Of a stretch of DNA of 64,000 nucleotides, positions 39,053-47,067 are shown one piece after another. Source of the stretch: Prosthecobacter debontii (GTDB lineage: Bacteria > Verrucomicrobiota > Verrucomicrobiia > Verrucomicrobiales > Akkermansiaceae); contig CAMCBV010000012.1 in NCBI GenBank assembly GCA_945873125.1, forward strand, positions 1 through 64,000, given 5' to 3'. The notes beneath the pieces are model-generated. The model saw only the letters and a list, made by a program, of their open reading frames with translations. It ran no database searches and was not told where the DNA came from. Positions within the stretch are counted from its first letter, which is position 1. Every line of letters begins with the position of its first letter. The position numbers and the translations under genes were made by a program.

Positions 39053-39815
39053 GGATGAGATTTCAGATGTCCTGAACAAGGCGATGCGTGGTTTGGGTAA
39101 AACTCCTTCCGAGGTCTCGCGTGAGATGGTTATGGATGAGGCGGTTTTGCAGCAAGTGCTTGATGGTGCGTATGACAAGGTGGCACTCGGAAAGTTGGCT
39201 CGTGTCCTAAATCTTGACGCGGAAGCGCTGTTGGCTTTGCCGACTTACAAACCGGAAGTGACTTCGGTGGCAGGAGTGAAAAGACTGATCATGCCGTTTC
39301 GCTCTTGGTCAGTGAATGCATGGTTGTTGGAGCGGAACGGAGTTTCGCTGTTGTTTGATACGGGTTGGAATCCGATGGATATTTTATCAGAACTCAATGG
39401 CATCCAACCCGCTGCCGTCTTCATTACTCATGCGCACGAGGATCATATTGGCGGAGTGAAGGCACTTCAGGAGAAAGGGATCAAAATTATTTCAGAGAAA
39501 GAAGCTTTGGAGGTTGGCGAATTTGAGTTCGGCGAGATCAAGGTTCAGGTGATGGATTTATCAGGTCACTGCGTGCCGACGGCGAGTTATTGGGTCACGG
39601 GCTTTGAGAAACCCTTGTGGGTGGTGGGCGATGCGATTTTTGCGGGTTCGATGGGTGGGTGTAAATCTCCTGAGAATTTCAAGATGGCGGTTGAGAGTCT
39701 TCGCAAGGGTTTTGAGTGCCTGGATGCGGCTTCCCTAATTCTGCCAGGGCATGGTCCGATGACCTCGGTGAGTTTGGAAAAGACGTCCAATCCGTTCCAC
39801 GAGTATTTCTCTTAG
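39039..39815 (+). CDS. HTH and metallo-beta-lactamase fusion protein
   Basis: 258 residues from the ATG at 39039. The first 65 or so residues are a small helical domain (LGKTPSEVSREMVMDEAVLQ ... LGKLARVLNLDAEALL) resembling an XRE/HTH-type DNA-binding domain. The remainder is a metallo-beta-lactamase fold with the metal motif HAHEDH at residues 131-136, a further His in DLSGHC, Asp in VVGDAIF and the late His in LPGHGP. It is a glyoxalase II-like hydrolase of unknown substrate. A longer frame beginning at 38901 lies inside the previous gene. HTH domains are not usual in this family, so the N-terminal call is tentative. Confidence 0.8.
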   Translation: MSQLEDEISDVLNKAMRGLGKTPSEVSREMVMDEAVLQQVLDGAYDKVALGKLARVLNLDAEALLALPTYKPEVTSVAGVKRLIMPFRSWSVNAWLLERNGVSLLFDTGWNPMDILSELNGIQPAAVFITHAHEDHIGGVKALQEKGIKIISEKEALEVGEFEFGEIKVQVMDLSGHCVPTASYWVTGFEKPLWVVGDAIFAGSMGGCKSPENFKMAVESLRKGFECLDAASLILPGHGPMTSVSLEKTSNPFHEYFS

Positions 39816-39860
39816 TGCAAAATACTTGCGTTAAAGCCGATGTGTGGCAGCTTGTTGCCG

Positions 39861-40748
39861 ATGAAACTTCGATTGATCCTTGCTGGGTATTTGGCTTTAT
39901 CCGTCATGGCACCGGCGGCCGAACTCAAGGTGGTGTCGATGCATCCTTTGATTACGGATTTGTTGAAACAGGTGGCTGGCAATAAAATCGAGGTGATTGA
40001 TTTGATTGGTCCAAAGGGTGATCCGCACAGTTTCAAGCCAAGGACGGAGACCATTGCTGCAATTTCCGGGGTGAAGCTTTACTTTTTGTCGGGCATGGGT
40101 TTGGAGAGCTACTTGCCGGAACTGCGTTCGATTTTGCCGGCAGAAGTCCGAATGATTGAGGTAGGCGCTTCCTTGCCGGCGTTACATGGAGCTTGCGAAC
40201 ATGACGAGCATGAGGGGCATCATCACCAACATGAGTTGGATCCTCATTGGTGGCACTCGGTGGATTTGTTCAGGCGCGCCACGACTTTGGTCGCGGATGA
40301 GTTATCCAAGGAATTTCCGGAACAGCGCCAAGAATTCGAAGCTAACGCGAGAGCTTATCGCAACAAACTGGACGAGTTGGAAAAATGGTTGAAGCGTGAA
40401 GTTTTAAAAATTCCCAAAGACCGCAGAAAATTGGCGACGGCGCATTCAGCGTTTCAATATTTTTGCGAAGCTTATGGGTTTGAGTCCTATGCCGTGCAAG
40501 GTTTGAATCGCGAACAAATGCCGGGTGCCGCAGAGCTCGCCGCATTGATGAAGTCCCTGAAAGCCGGAAGAGTGATGGCAATTTTTCCGGAGAGGGAGTC
40601 GAATCCGAAAATTCTAAAAAGTCTAACCTTGGATGCCGGCCTCAAGCTTGGCGGTGAATTGATTGCAGATGGTCGCGGTGTGGTTAGCTATGAGGAGATG
40701 ATGCGCTCGAACGTGACCACCATCGTTTCCGCACTCAGTGCAGAGTGA
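39861..40748 (+). CDS. ZnuA/TroA-type metal-binding protein
   Basis: 295 residues from the ATG at 39861, with signal peptide (MKLRLILAGYLALSVMAPAA). Solute-binding component of a zinc or manganese ABC transporter. Metal ligands appear in SMHPLITDL (His28), in the His-rich loop (CEHDEHEGHHHQHELDPHWW), in LATAHSAFQYF and in ELIADG. The His-rich loop is typical of zinc-specific members. No ATPase or permease gene follows; the next gene, xth, is on the other strand and overlaps its 3' end by 14 bases. It might serve a transporter encoded elsewhere. Confidence 0.9.
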   Translation: MKLRLILAGYLALSVMAPAAELKVVSMHPLITDLLKQVAGNKIEVIDLIGPKGDPHSFKPRTETIAAISGVKLYFLSGMGLESYLPELRSILPAEVRMIEVGASLPALHGACEHDEHEGHHHQHELDPHWWHSVDLFRRATTLVADELSKEFPEQRQEFEANARAYRNKLDELEKWLKREVLKIPKDRRKLATAHSAFQYFCEAYGFESYAVQGLNREQMPGAAELAALMKSLKAGRVMAIFPERESNPKILKSLTLDAGLKLGGELIADGRGVVSYEEMMRSNVTTIVSALSAE

Positions 40749-41493
40749 TGGCAACCGGGCAATGATCGGATCCCATTACGTGTGGAAGGATCGTGGCATC
40801 ATGAAGGCGGTCGATGAGGGCGGGGGACAAACCAAAGTAATCGATTCTCCATCCAACGTTTCGCTCGCGGGCTCCACCGCGATAAGACCACCACGAATAG
40901 GCTTCGGTTTTATCAGGGTATAAGTGACGGAACGTATCGATGAATCCGCTTTCTAACAGAGTCGTGAAACTCGCACGTTCTTCATCCGAAAAACCCGGGC
41001 TATTGCGATTCGTAGCGGGACGGGCGAGGTCGATTTCTTGGTGAGCGACATTCAGATCGCCGCAAAAAATGACAGGTTTTTTCAACGCTAGCTGATTGAG
41101 GTGTTGGCGAAACGCGGTGTCCCATTCGAGGCGATAGGGAAGCCGACGCAATTCGTCTTGGGCGTTGACCGTGTAGACATTGACGAGAAAGAAATCTTGA
41201 TATTCCAAAGTGATGACGCGGCCTTCGGTATCGTGTTCGGGAATACCCAGTCCGAGTGAACAATCGAGAGGAGTTTCCTTGGTGAAAATCGCGGTTCCTG
41301 AATATCCGGGTTTGTCTGCTGAATTCCAGTAGGCTTTGTAAGCTCCGAATTCGAGCGGGAGTTCAACCTGTTCTGGGCGGGCTTTGGTTTCCTGAAGGCA
41401 TAAAATATCAGGCATTTCCGTATTGAGAAAATCGGTTAGGCCTTTGTTGAGGACGGCACGGATGCCGTTGACGTTCCAGGAGATGAGTTTCAT
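40735..41493 (-). CDS. xth: Exodeoxyribonuclease III
   Basis: 252 residues. AP endonuclease/exonuclease in base-excision repair. Motifs of the family are in order: ISWNVNGIRA at the start, LCLQETK (catalytic Glu), IFCGDLNVAHQEIDLARP (catalytic Asp and Asn), FSDEERASF, WRIDYFGLSP and the ending SDHCPV with catalytic Asp-His. Its 3' end overlaps the ZnuA gene tail to tail by 14 bases, so there is no terminator space between them. Confidence 0.95.
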   Translation of the reverse strand: MKLISWNVNGIRAVLNKGLTDFLNTEMPDILCLQETKARPEQVELPLEFGAYKAYWNSADKPGYSGTAIFTKETPLDCSLGLGIPEHDTEGRVITLEYQDFFLVNVYTVNAQDELRRLPYRLEWDTAFRQHLNQLALKKPVIFCGDLNVAHQEIDLARPATNRNSPGFSDEERASFTTLLESGFIDTFRHLYPDKTEAYSWWSYRGGARERNVGWRIDYFGLSPALIDRLHDATILPHVMGSDHCPVAITLH

Positions 41494-41654
41494 ATGGCGG
41501 GCTAGGAGATTGTTGTCTCAATACACGGGACATTCGCAACGTGTTCAAGAAAAGTATTTCTCTTTATGTGAATGCAACGTGAAAAAACAAAGCTGTTGAG
41601 GCGTATTTAACGAGACTCTGCTGCAAGCAAGACGTTGAAAAGATGCTCACACCT

Positions 41655-41735
41655 ATGAAATGTCAAAAGAAAGTCCTCCCCGGTTGTTTTTCGGTTTGTC
41701 TTGTTGTGAGTGCGCTGCTGTCCTGCAGGCGCTGA
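41655..41735 (+). pseudogene. Possible lipoprotein signal remnant
   Basis: ATG at 41655 begins 26 codons with a good lipoprotein-type signal peptide (basic start, hydrophobic VCLVVSALLSC, then RR) that ends at a stop immediately after the lipobox. This is what the truncated 5' end of a former lipoprotein gene would look like, or it may be a short leader peptide upstream of the apiosidase-like gene. No further reading frame continues it. Confidence 0.3.
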
Positions 41736-41767
41736 ACAAGCGGAATGCCAATCGGAAAAATAGAACC

Positions 41768-44176
41768 ATGAAACACACCCTCCCACTCCTCACCGCCTTG
41801 CTGCTGGCTCAGATTGCCACGCTACACGCTGCCGACGCGCCACAAAAATCAAAGATCGCTCTCAATGCGCAGCAGTGGACTGTCTTTGAAATCTCTTATG
41901 AGAGCTCGAAGGTCTATCAGAACGCATTCACGGAAGTGGAGGTTGATGTCGTCTTTCAGCATGGCGAAAAAAAATGGAAGGTCCCGGCCTTCTGGGCCGG
42001 CGACAAGAAATGGACGGTTAGATTTGCTCCGCCTGTGCAGGGTAATTACACCTATCACGTCGAATGTAGTGACAAGGCAAATGCTGGTCTGAATGGGAAA
42101 GAGCAGATACTTTCCGTCACACCCTACACGGGCGACAATCCGTTGCTGAAGCACGGCCCCTTACGCGTGACCAAAGACCAGCGCCATTTCGAATACGCCG
42201 ATGGTACGCCGTTCTTCTGGCTCGGCGATACTTGGTGGAAGGGCTTGTGCAAACGGTTGACTTGGGAAGGTTTCCAAGAACTAACAGCCGATCGCAAAAA
42301 GAAAGGATTCTCGGTCGTGCAGATCGTGTGCGGAACCTACCCGGACGAACCGGGACTGCTGAAACCCAGCTGGGAAAACGAAGGCGGAATGCCATACCTG
42401 AAAAATGATTTTAGCGAAATGAATCCGAAGTATTTTGATGCTGCTGACCGCCGCTTCAAACATCTGGTCGATGCCGGGATTGTGCCCGCCATCGTCGGTG
42501 GATGGGGGCGTGCGGTGAATTTGAACGCTGTCGGGCTTTCCGGCTACAAGCGTCATTTTCGCAACCTGATCGCGCGCTACGGGGCCTATCCCGTGATCTG
42601 GATTCTGGGTGGTGAGACCGACAAAGGGCAAGGGCCTTGGCACGAACTTGCGCAGTATGTCGGGGCGACGAATCCTTTCGACCGCCTACTATGCAATCAC
42701 AGTTCCCACCTGCGCGAGGCGCTGGAAGGTTCCGCCATGTTCGATTTCGACATGGACGCCACCGGGCACAACTCTTGGGGGACGGTGAATGAGATTATCG
42801 GGAAAACCAGAAAGTCTTTGAAATACTCGCCCTTGAAGCCGTTTGTGAGTGGCGAGTCCTGTTACGAGCTTCACATGCAGGAGAATCCCGCCTACCTGCA
42901 GCGTTATCAGTTCTGGGCCCTGATGCTGGCGGGTGCAGCCGGTCATACCTATGGCGCAGCCGGAATTTGGCACATGGCGACACCCGAAGCGCATGGCAAC
43001 TGGGGTGGCTGGGGTGGCCAGCCTTATGACCTAACGACGTGGAACGAAGGCATGAAATTTCCCGGTTCGGCGCAGCTTGGACACGGAAAAGCCCTGCTTG
43101 AAAAACTCCCCTGGCAGCAGTTTGAGGAGCATCCTGAGTGGGTTGGGAAAGACCTCTTCGCCGCCGGTATTCCGGGTAAAATCCGAGTGATCTATCAGCC
43201 GAACCGTGGCGTCTATATATGGGATGGCATTGCCGTCAATAACATCGAGCCGGGAACCTATTCCGCATTCTATTTCGATCCGGTTTCTGGGCGACGCTAT
43301 GACCTTGGCATTCACACTCTGTCCGGCACATGGCAGTCGCCCAATGTGCCCTCTCCGCAGGATTGGGTACTTGTGATGCAGGCACAGGAACGCGGTGAAA
43401 TCGTCACGCTCCCCGCGATCAAGGTCGGCGAACCCTGCTCTGGAAAACTGCAACGGGCAGACGCGGTATTCACCCTTAAGTCCGGTGCAGATTGGCTGAT
43501 CATCAAGCCCGACGGCAGTTACGCGGGCACGCCGGGTGAAACGAACACTGGGCGAAATTCATTTCTCCTGTCCGTCAAAAAGCCAGATGGGAAAGAGTCG
43601 CTGATCGAATTGGCGATGAACGTGCGCTGCGCTGGCGGCGAAATCTTCGTTGAGAGTTTCGGCGGCTATAAGGGAAACCGGAATGCTATCCAGTTCAAAT
43701 CCGGATTGAACGTCGCATGCGATGGAAAAGTTGCCGCTTGGGCCGGCTCGGGCGGCGGCGTGATGCATGCCGTGGATCGCTCCTTCAAGGGCGGTGAAGT
43801 CACGCCGTCTGACTGGGCAGTCATGATCTTTGAGGACAATGTCATCACTTATGAAAAAATTGCAGCAAACGACGCAGGTCATACCTATCGCATCGACTTC
43901 GAGCTCAGTGCCGCTGTGTATGCGGATGCGTCCCAAGTCACTCAGGCTGGCGACGCCCTGCTCATCGAAGTGCTACGCCCCGATAACAGCGTGCTGGCCA
44001 GCATCACCAAGGCACCCGGCGCTTGGAGCGGAAAGATGAGCTTCATTCCGGCGAGCCTGAAATATAAAGGCGATGGCTCGGGCGATCTCCGCCTACGCAT
44101 CGGTCCTGCTGGAACAATGCATAGCGGGCGCTTCCACGGGGCGATCGACAATATCGTGATAAGGGAGATGAAATGA
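41768..44176 (+). CDS. Secreted apiosidase-like glycoside hydrolase (DUF5060/DUF4038)
   Basis: 802 residues from the ATG at 41768. Signal peptide (MKHTLPLLTALLLAQIATLHA), then a DUF5060 beta-sandwich (about 30-115), then a DUF4038 TIM barrel (about 120-450) with GTPFFWLGDTWW and an IWILGGETDKG acidic motif, followed by a C-terminal beta domain and a long Gly-rich extension to residue 802 (about 600-802). DUF4038 members include apiosidases acting on plant pectin. The gene opens a small group with the beta-helix protein at 44281 and may cut side chains from pectin-like polymers. The substrate is inferred from family only. Confidence 0.82.
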   Translation: MKHTLPLLTALLLAQIATLHAADAPQKSKIALNAQQWTVFEISYESSKVYQNAFTEVEVDVVFQHGEKKWKVPAFWAGDKKWTVRFAPPVQGNYTYHVECSDKANAGLNGKEQILSVTPYTGDNPLLKHGPLRVTKDQRHFEYADGTPFFWLGDTWWKGLCKRLTWEGFQELTADRKKKGFSVVQIVCGTYPDEPGLLKPSWENEGGMPYLKNDFSEMNPKYFDAADRRFKHLVDAGIVPAIVGGWGRAVNLNAVGLSGYKRHFRNLIARYGAYPVIWILGGETDKGQGPWHELAQYVGATNPFDRLLCNHSSHLREALEGSAMFDFDMDATGHNSWGTVNEIIGKTRKSLKYSPLKPFVSGESCYELHMQENPAYLQRYQFWALMLAGAAGHTYGAAGIWHMATPEAHGNWGGWGGQPYDLTTWNEGMKFPGSAQLGHGKALLEKLPWQQFEEHPEWVGKDLFAAGIPGKIRVIYQPNRGVYIWDGIAVNNIEPGTYSAFYFDPVSGRRYDLGIHTLSGTWQSPNVPSPQDWVLVMQAQERGEIVTLPAIKVGEPCSGKLQRADAVFTLKSGADWLIIKPDGSYAGTPGETNTGRNSFLLSVKKPDGKESLIELAMNVRCAGGEIFVESFGGYKGNRNAIQFKSGLNVACDGKVAAWAGSGGGVMHAVDRSFKGGEVTPSDWAVMIFEDNVITYEKIAANDAGHTYRIDFELSAAVYADASQVTQAGDALLIEVLRPDNSVLASITKAPGAWSGKMSFIPASLKYKGDGSGDLRLRIGPAGTMHSGRFHGAIDNIVIREMK

Positions 44177-44280
44177 GAGGTCACGAGATCATGAAACAGA
44201 AATTCATCTCACACTGATCTTTTAAGCTGTTGATGAATCTTATTTCTTCCTTTTTGTTAGGGAGATCCTAATGATTTCAA

Positions 44281-45978
44281 ATGAAATTGATGAGTTCCTT
44301 TCAAACAAGCGACGCTGAGGGCGATCTTCAAAAAAAGTATAGCGATGCGAATAGGAATCACAGGATAAAAACTGTTAGATATGGCATTTCAGGGCTGATA
44401 TTTGCCATCCTATTTGGATGTATCTTGATACCTGTACAGGCTGTCATAGGTGCTGAGCAAAAGCCCCTTGTATATATGGGGTCGGATGGGAAGTTGGTGT
44501 ATACTACGGATGGGCAAGGTAACAGGATCGGTGACTTTTCTCGCTGTGGCTATATGGGTGGAGGTGTTCGAATTCCCGATCTGCCTGTTGTCGTAACGCT
44601 TTCGCCATTGCATGGCAATGCTGACGATACGGCGCGTATCCAGTCGGCGCTCGACACCCTAGCCTGCCGTAAGCCGGACAATCGCGGTTTGCGCGGAGTG
44701 CTTTTGCTCAAGCGTGGCACGTTCCGAGTGTTCGGCGCGCTGAAACTGGCTGCCTCCGGGGTGGTTCTCCGCGGCGAAGGACAGGGCGAGGACGGCACAA
44801 TTCTGCTAGGGACAGGCAAGGAGCAGAGAACGCTGATCGTGGTCGGCGGGAAGGCGCGTATGAGTGAAGTGGCAGGCAGTCGTCAGAAGATTGCAGATGA
44901 CTATGTTCCGTGGGGCGTCAGGGCCTTTGAATTGGATTCCACCAAGGGTTTTTCGGTGGGTGATTCGGTCGTGGTTTTCCGTCCCAGTACGGCGAACTGG
45001 ATCAGTGACCTTGGAATGGATCGCATGGTGGAGCGCACTGGGACTTTGCAGTGGCGTGCGGGTGGCTATGATCTCAAGTTTGAGAGGACCGTCACGGCCA
45101 TCAAAGGAAACTGGATTCAGTTGGATGCTCCGCTTGTTAATGCGATGGAGGCCAAATACGGCGGAGGTTTTGTTTACAAAGTTACCGAAGAAGGTCGTCT
45201 GCGTCAGGTTGGTGTGGAGAATTTAAGGCTGGTTTCGGAATACGTGAAGGGGCAGGAAAACAAGGACGAGGCGCATGCATGGACGGGTGTGAGTCTGGAT
45301 CATGTAGCGGATAGCTGGGTGCGAAATGTGACTACAGTCCACTTCAGTCATGCCGTGAACTTGGGAGCGATGTCGAAGTTTGTCACGGTGCAGGACTGTG
45401 CCTGCCTGAAGCCTGTTTCGCTGATCACTGGGGGGCGGCGTTATCCGTATAGTATCAACGGGCAGTATGGTCTCGTTCAGCGCTGTTACAGTGATCAGGC
45501 GCGCCATGCTCAGTCAACAGGTGCAAAGGTATGTGGTCCGAATGTCTTTCTCGATTGCTTAGCGGACAACACCCATGCTGACACTGGGCCACATCATCGC
45601 TGGGCGGTTGGAATCCTGTGGGATAATTTGAAGGGTGGAGCGTTCAATGCTCAGGATCGCGGAAACATGGGCTCGGGTCATGGTTGGGCGGGTGCTCAGC
45701 AGGTGTTTTGGAACTGCGAAACCTCTGCAATCTGTGTGCAGCAACCGCCGACGGCGCAGAATTATGCGATCGGGTGTATTGGGAAGGTCAGCAAAGGATC
45801 GCTGGCGGGTCGGAAGTCGGGATATTATGAATCTCACGGTATGCATGTGGCACCGCGAAGTCTCTATTTGAAACAGTTAGAGGACAGACTGGGTGAGTCT
45901 GCAGTCAACAACATCACGATCGAAGAACAGCGCAACAGATCGATATACGACTGGCTGAAGAAGCGTCTTGCGGAATAA
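44281..45978 (+). CDS. Secreted right-handed beta-helix protein, pectate lyase-like
   Basis: 565 residues. A basic N-terminal region precedes a hydrophobic stretch (YGISGLIFAILFGCILIPVQAVIGA), a signal peptide or anchor. The start of the mature part has the pectate-lyase-superfamily pattern (DDTARIQSALDTLACR ... LKRGTFRVFGALKLAASGVVLRGEG), followed by many short beta-strand turns and several Asn/Asp-rich loops (VTVQDCACLKPVS). It probably binds or cleaves uronic-acid polymers, but catalytic residues cannot be named. It is 104 bases after the apiosidase-like gene. The TGTTAGAT octamer is in the coding region at 44373-44380. Confidence 0.75.
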   Translation: MKLMSSFQTSDAEGDLQKKYSDANRNHRIKTVRYGISGLIFAILFGCILIPVQAVIGAEQKPLVYMGSDGKLVYTTDGQGNRIGDFSRCGYMGGGVRIPDLPVVVTLSPLHGNADDTARIQSALDTLACRKPDNRGLRGVLLLKRGTFRVFGALKLAASGVVLRGEGQGEDGTILLGTGKEQRTLIVVGGKARMSEVAGSRQKIADDYVPWGVRAFELDSTKGFSVGDSVVVFRPSTANWISDLGMDRMVERTGTLQWRAGGYDLKFERTVTAIKGNWIQLDAPLVNAMEAKYGGGFVYKVTEEGRLRQVGVENLRLVSEYVKGQENKDEAHAWTGVSLDHVADSWVRNVTTVHFSHAVNLGAMSKFVTVQDCACLKPVSLITGGRRYPYSINGQYGLVQRCYSDQARHAQSTGAKVCGPNVFLDCLADNTHADTGPHHRWAVGILWDNLKGGAFNAQDRGNMGSGHGWAGAQQVFWNCETSAICVQQPPTAQNYAIGCIGKVSKGSLAGRKSGYYESHGMHVAPRSLYLKQLEDRLGESAVNNITIEEQRNRSIYDWLKKRLAE

Positions 45979-46063
45979 AACGCAGCCAAACTCGAGGCTA
46001 GTATCGATACTCACCAAATCGTACAGAGTTCACTCAATCGGGTGGCAATCATTCGGTATGGAT

Positions 46064-47059
46064 TCAGAGGATCAGCATACAGTCGCCGTAAGAATAGAAA
46101 CGGTAATTTTCCGCGACGGCTTGGCGGTAGGCTTCGAGTGTGAGTTCGCGTCCCGCGATTGCGGAGACGAGCATGATCAGGGTGGATTTAGGGAGGTGGA
46201 AATTGGTTAGAAGCGCATCGACTGCCTTGAATTGGTAGGGAGGATGGATGAAAATATTGGTTTCTCCAGAGAGCGGTCCGACTTTTGATATGCGGATATC
46301 AGGAGATGTATCCGCGATGGATTCCAGCACGCGAGTCACCGTCGTGCCGACTGCGATCGTGCGTTTGGCGAGGTTGATGTTACGAATGGTTTCCTTGGTG
46401 ACATGATATTTTTCCGAGTGCATCACGTGTTCTCCGATGTGATCCACGCTCACCGGTCTGAACGTTCCGACACCGACGTGTAGGGTGATGAAGTCATGAG
46501 GAACGCGCGCAAGAATTTCCGGAGTGAAATGCAGGCCAGCAGTCGGTGCGGCGATGGCGCCCTCTTCTTTGGCGAAGACCGTTTGATAACGTTCCTGATC
46601 CATCGCTTCATCATCGCGGCCCATGTAATGTGGCAGGGCGAGATGACCATGTTGATGGATATCGACGGGTTGCTGCCATTCAATCAGGCGATCGCCGTTT
46701 TCAAAAACTTCGGTGACGCTTCCTTGGATGTTTCCGACGCTGAGAGTCCGTCCCAATTTCATCCGTTTGCCGGGCTTGGTCAGGCAGCGCCATAAAGTTT
46801 GGGAAAGTTGATCGAGACAAAGCAGTTCGATTTTTCCGTCGTCGGAAAATACGCGAGCGGGAATGACACGGGTGTTGTTGAGGACGAGCAGGTCATCGGG
46901 TTGCAGATAAGTTTCAAAATCCGAAAACATCCGGTGTTCGATGCGGCCGCTATTACGATGAATGACCAGCATTCGAGATGCAGAGCGGTCCGGCAACGGG
47001 CGTGAGGCGATGAGTTTCTCGGGAAGATGATAGTCGTAATCTTTGGTAAGTAGGGACAC
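46064..47059 (-). CDS. queA: S-adenosylmethionine:tRNA ribosyltransferase-isomerase
   Basis: 331 residues if the GTG at 47059 is the start (its sequence aligns with the family start: YDYHLPEKLIASRPLPDRSASRMLVI). Builds epoxyqueuosine in tRNA for Asn, Asp, His and Tyr. Family blocks present: LLVLNNTRVIPAR, QTVFAKEEGAIAAPTAGLHFT, LHVGVGTFRPV and LLTNFHLPKSTLIMLVSA. Longer starts up to 47236 lie inside the preceding gene and encode no conserved residues. It follows the hydrolase/glycosyltransferase gene by 8 bases. No other queuosine gene is near. Confidence 0.93.
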   Translation of the reverse strand: MSLLTKDYDYHLPEKLIASRPLPDRSASRMLVIHRNSGRIEHRMFSDFETYLQPDDLLVLNNTRVIPARVFSDDGKIELLCLDQLSQTLWRCLTKPGKRMKLGRTLSVGNIQGSVTEVFENGDRLIEWQQPVDIHQHGHLALPHYMGRDDEAMDQERYQTVFAKEEGAIAAPTAGLHFTPEILARVPHDFITLHVGVGTFRPVSVDHIGEHVMHSEKYHVTKETIRNINLAKRTIAVGTTVTRVLESIADTSPDIRISKVGPLSGETNIFIHPPYQFKAVDALLTNFHLPKSTLIMLVSAIAGRELTLEAYRQAVAENYRFYSYGDCMLIL

Positions 47060-47067
47060 GCAGGAAT

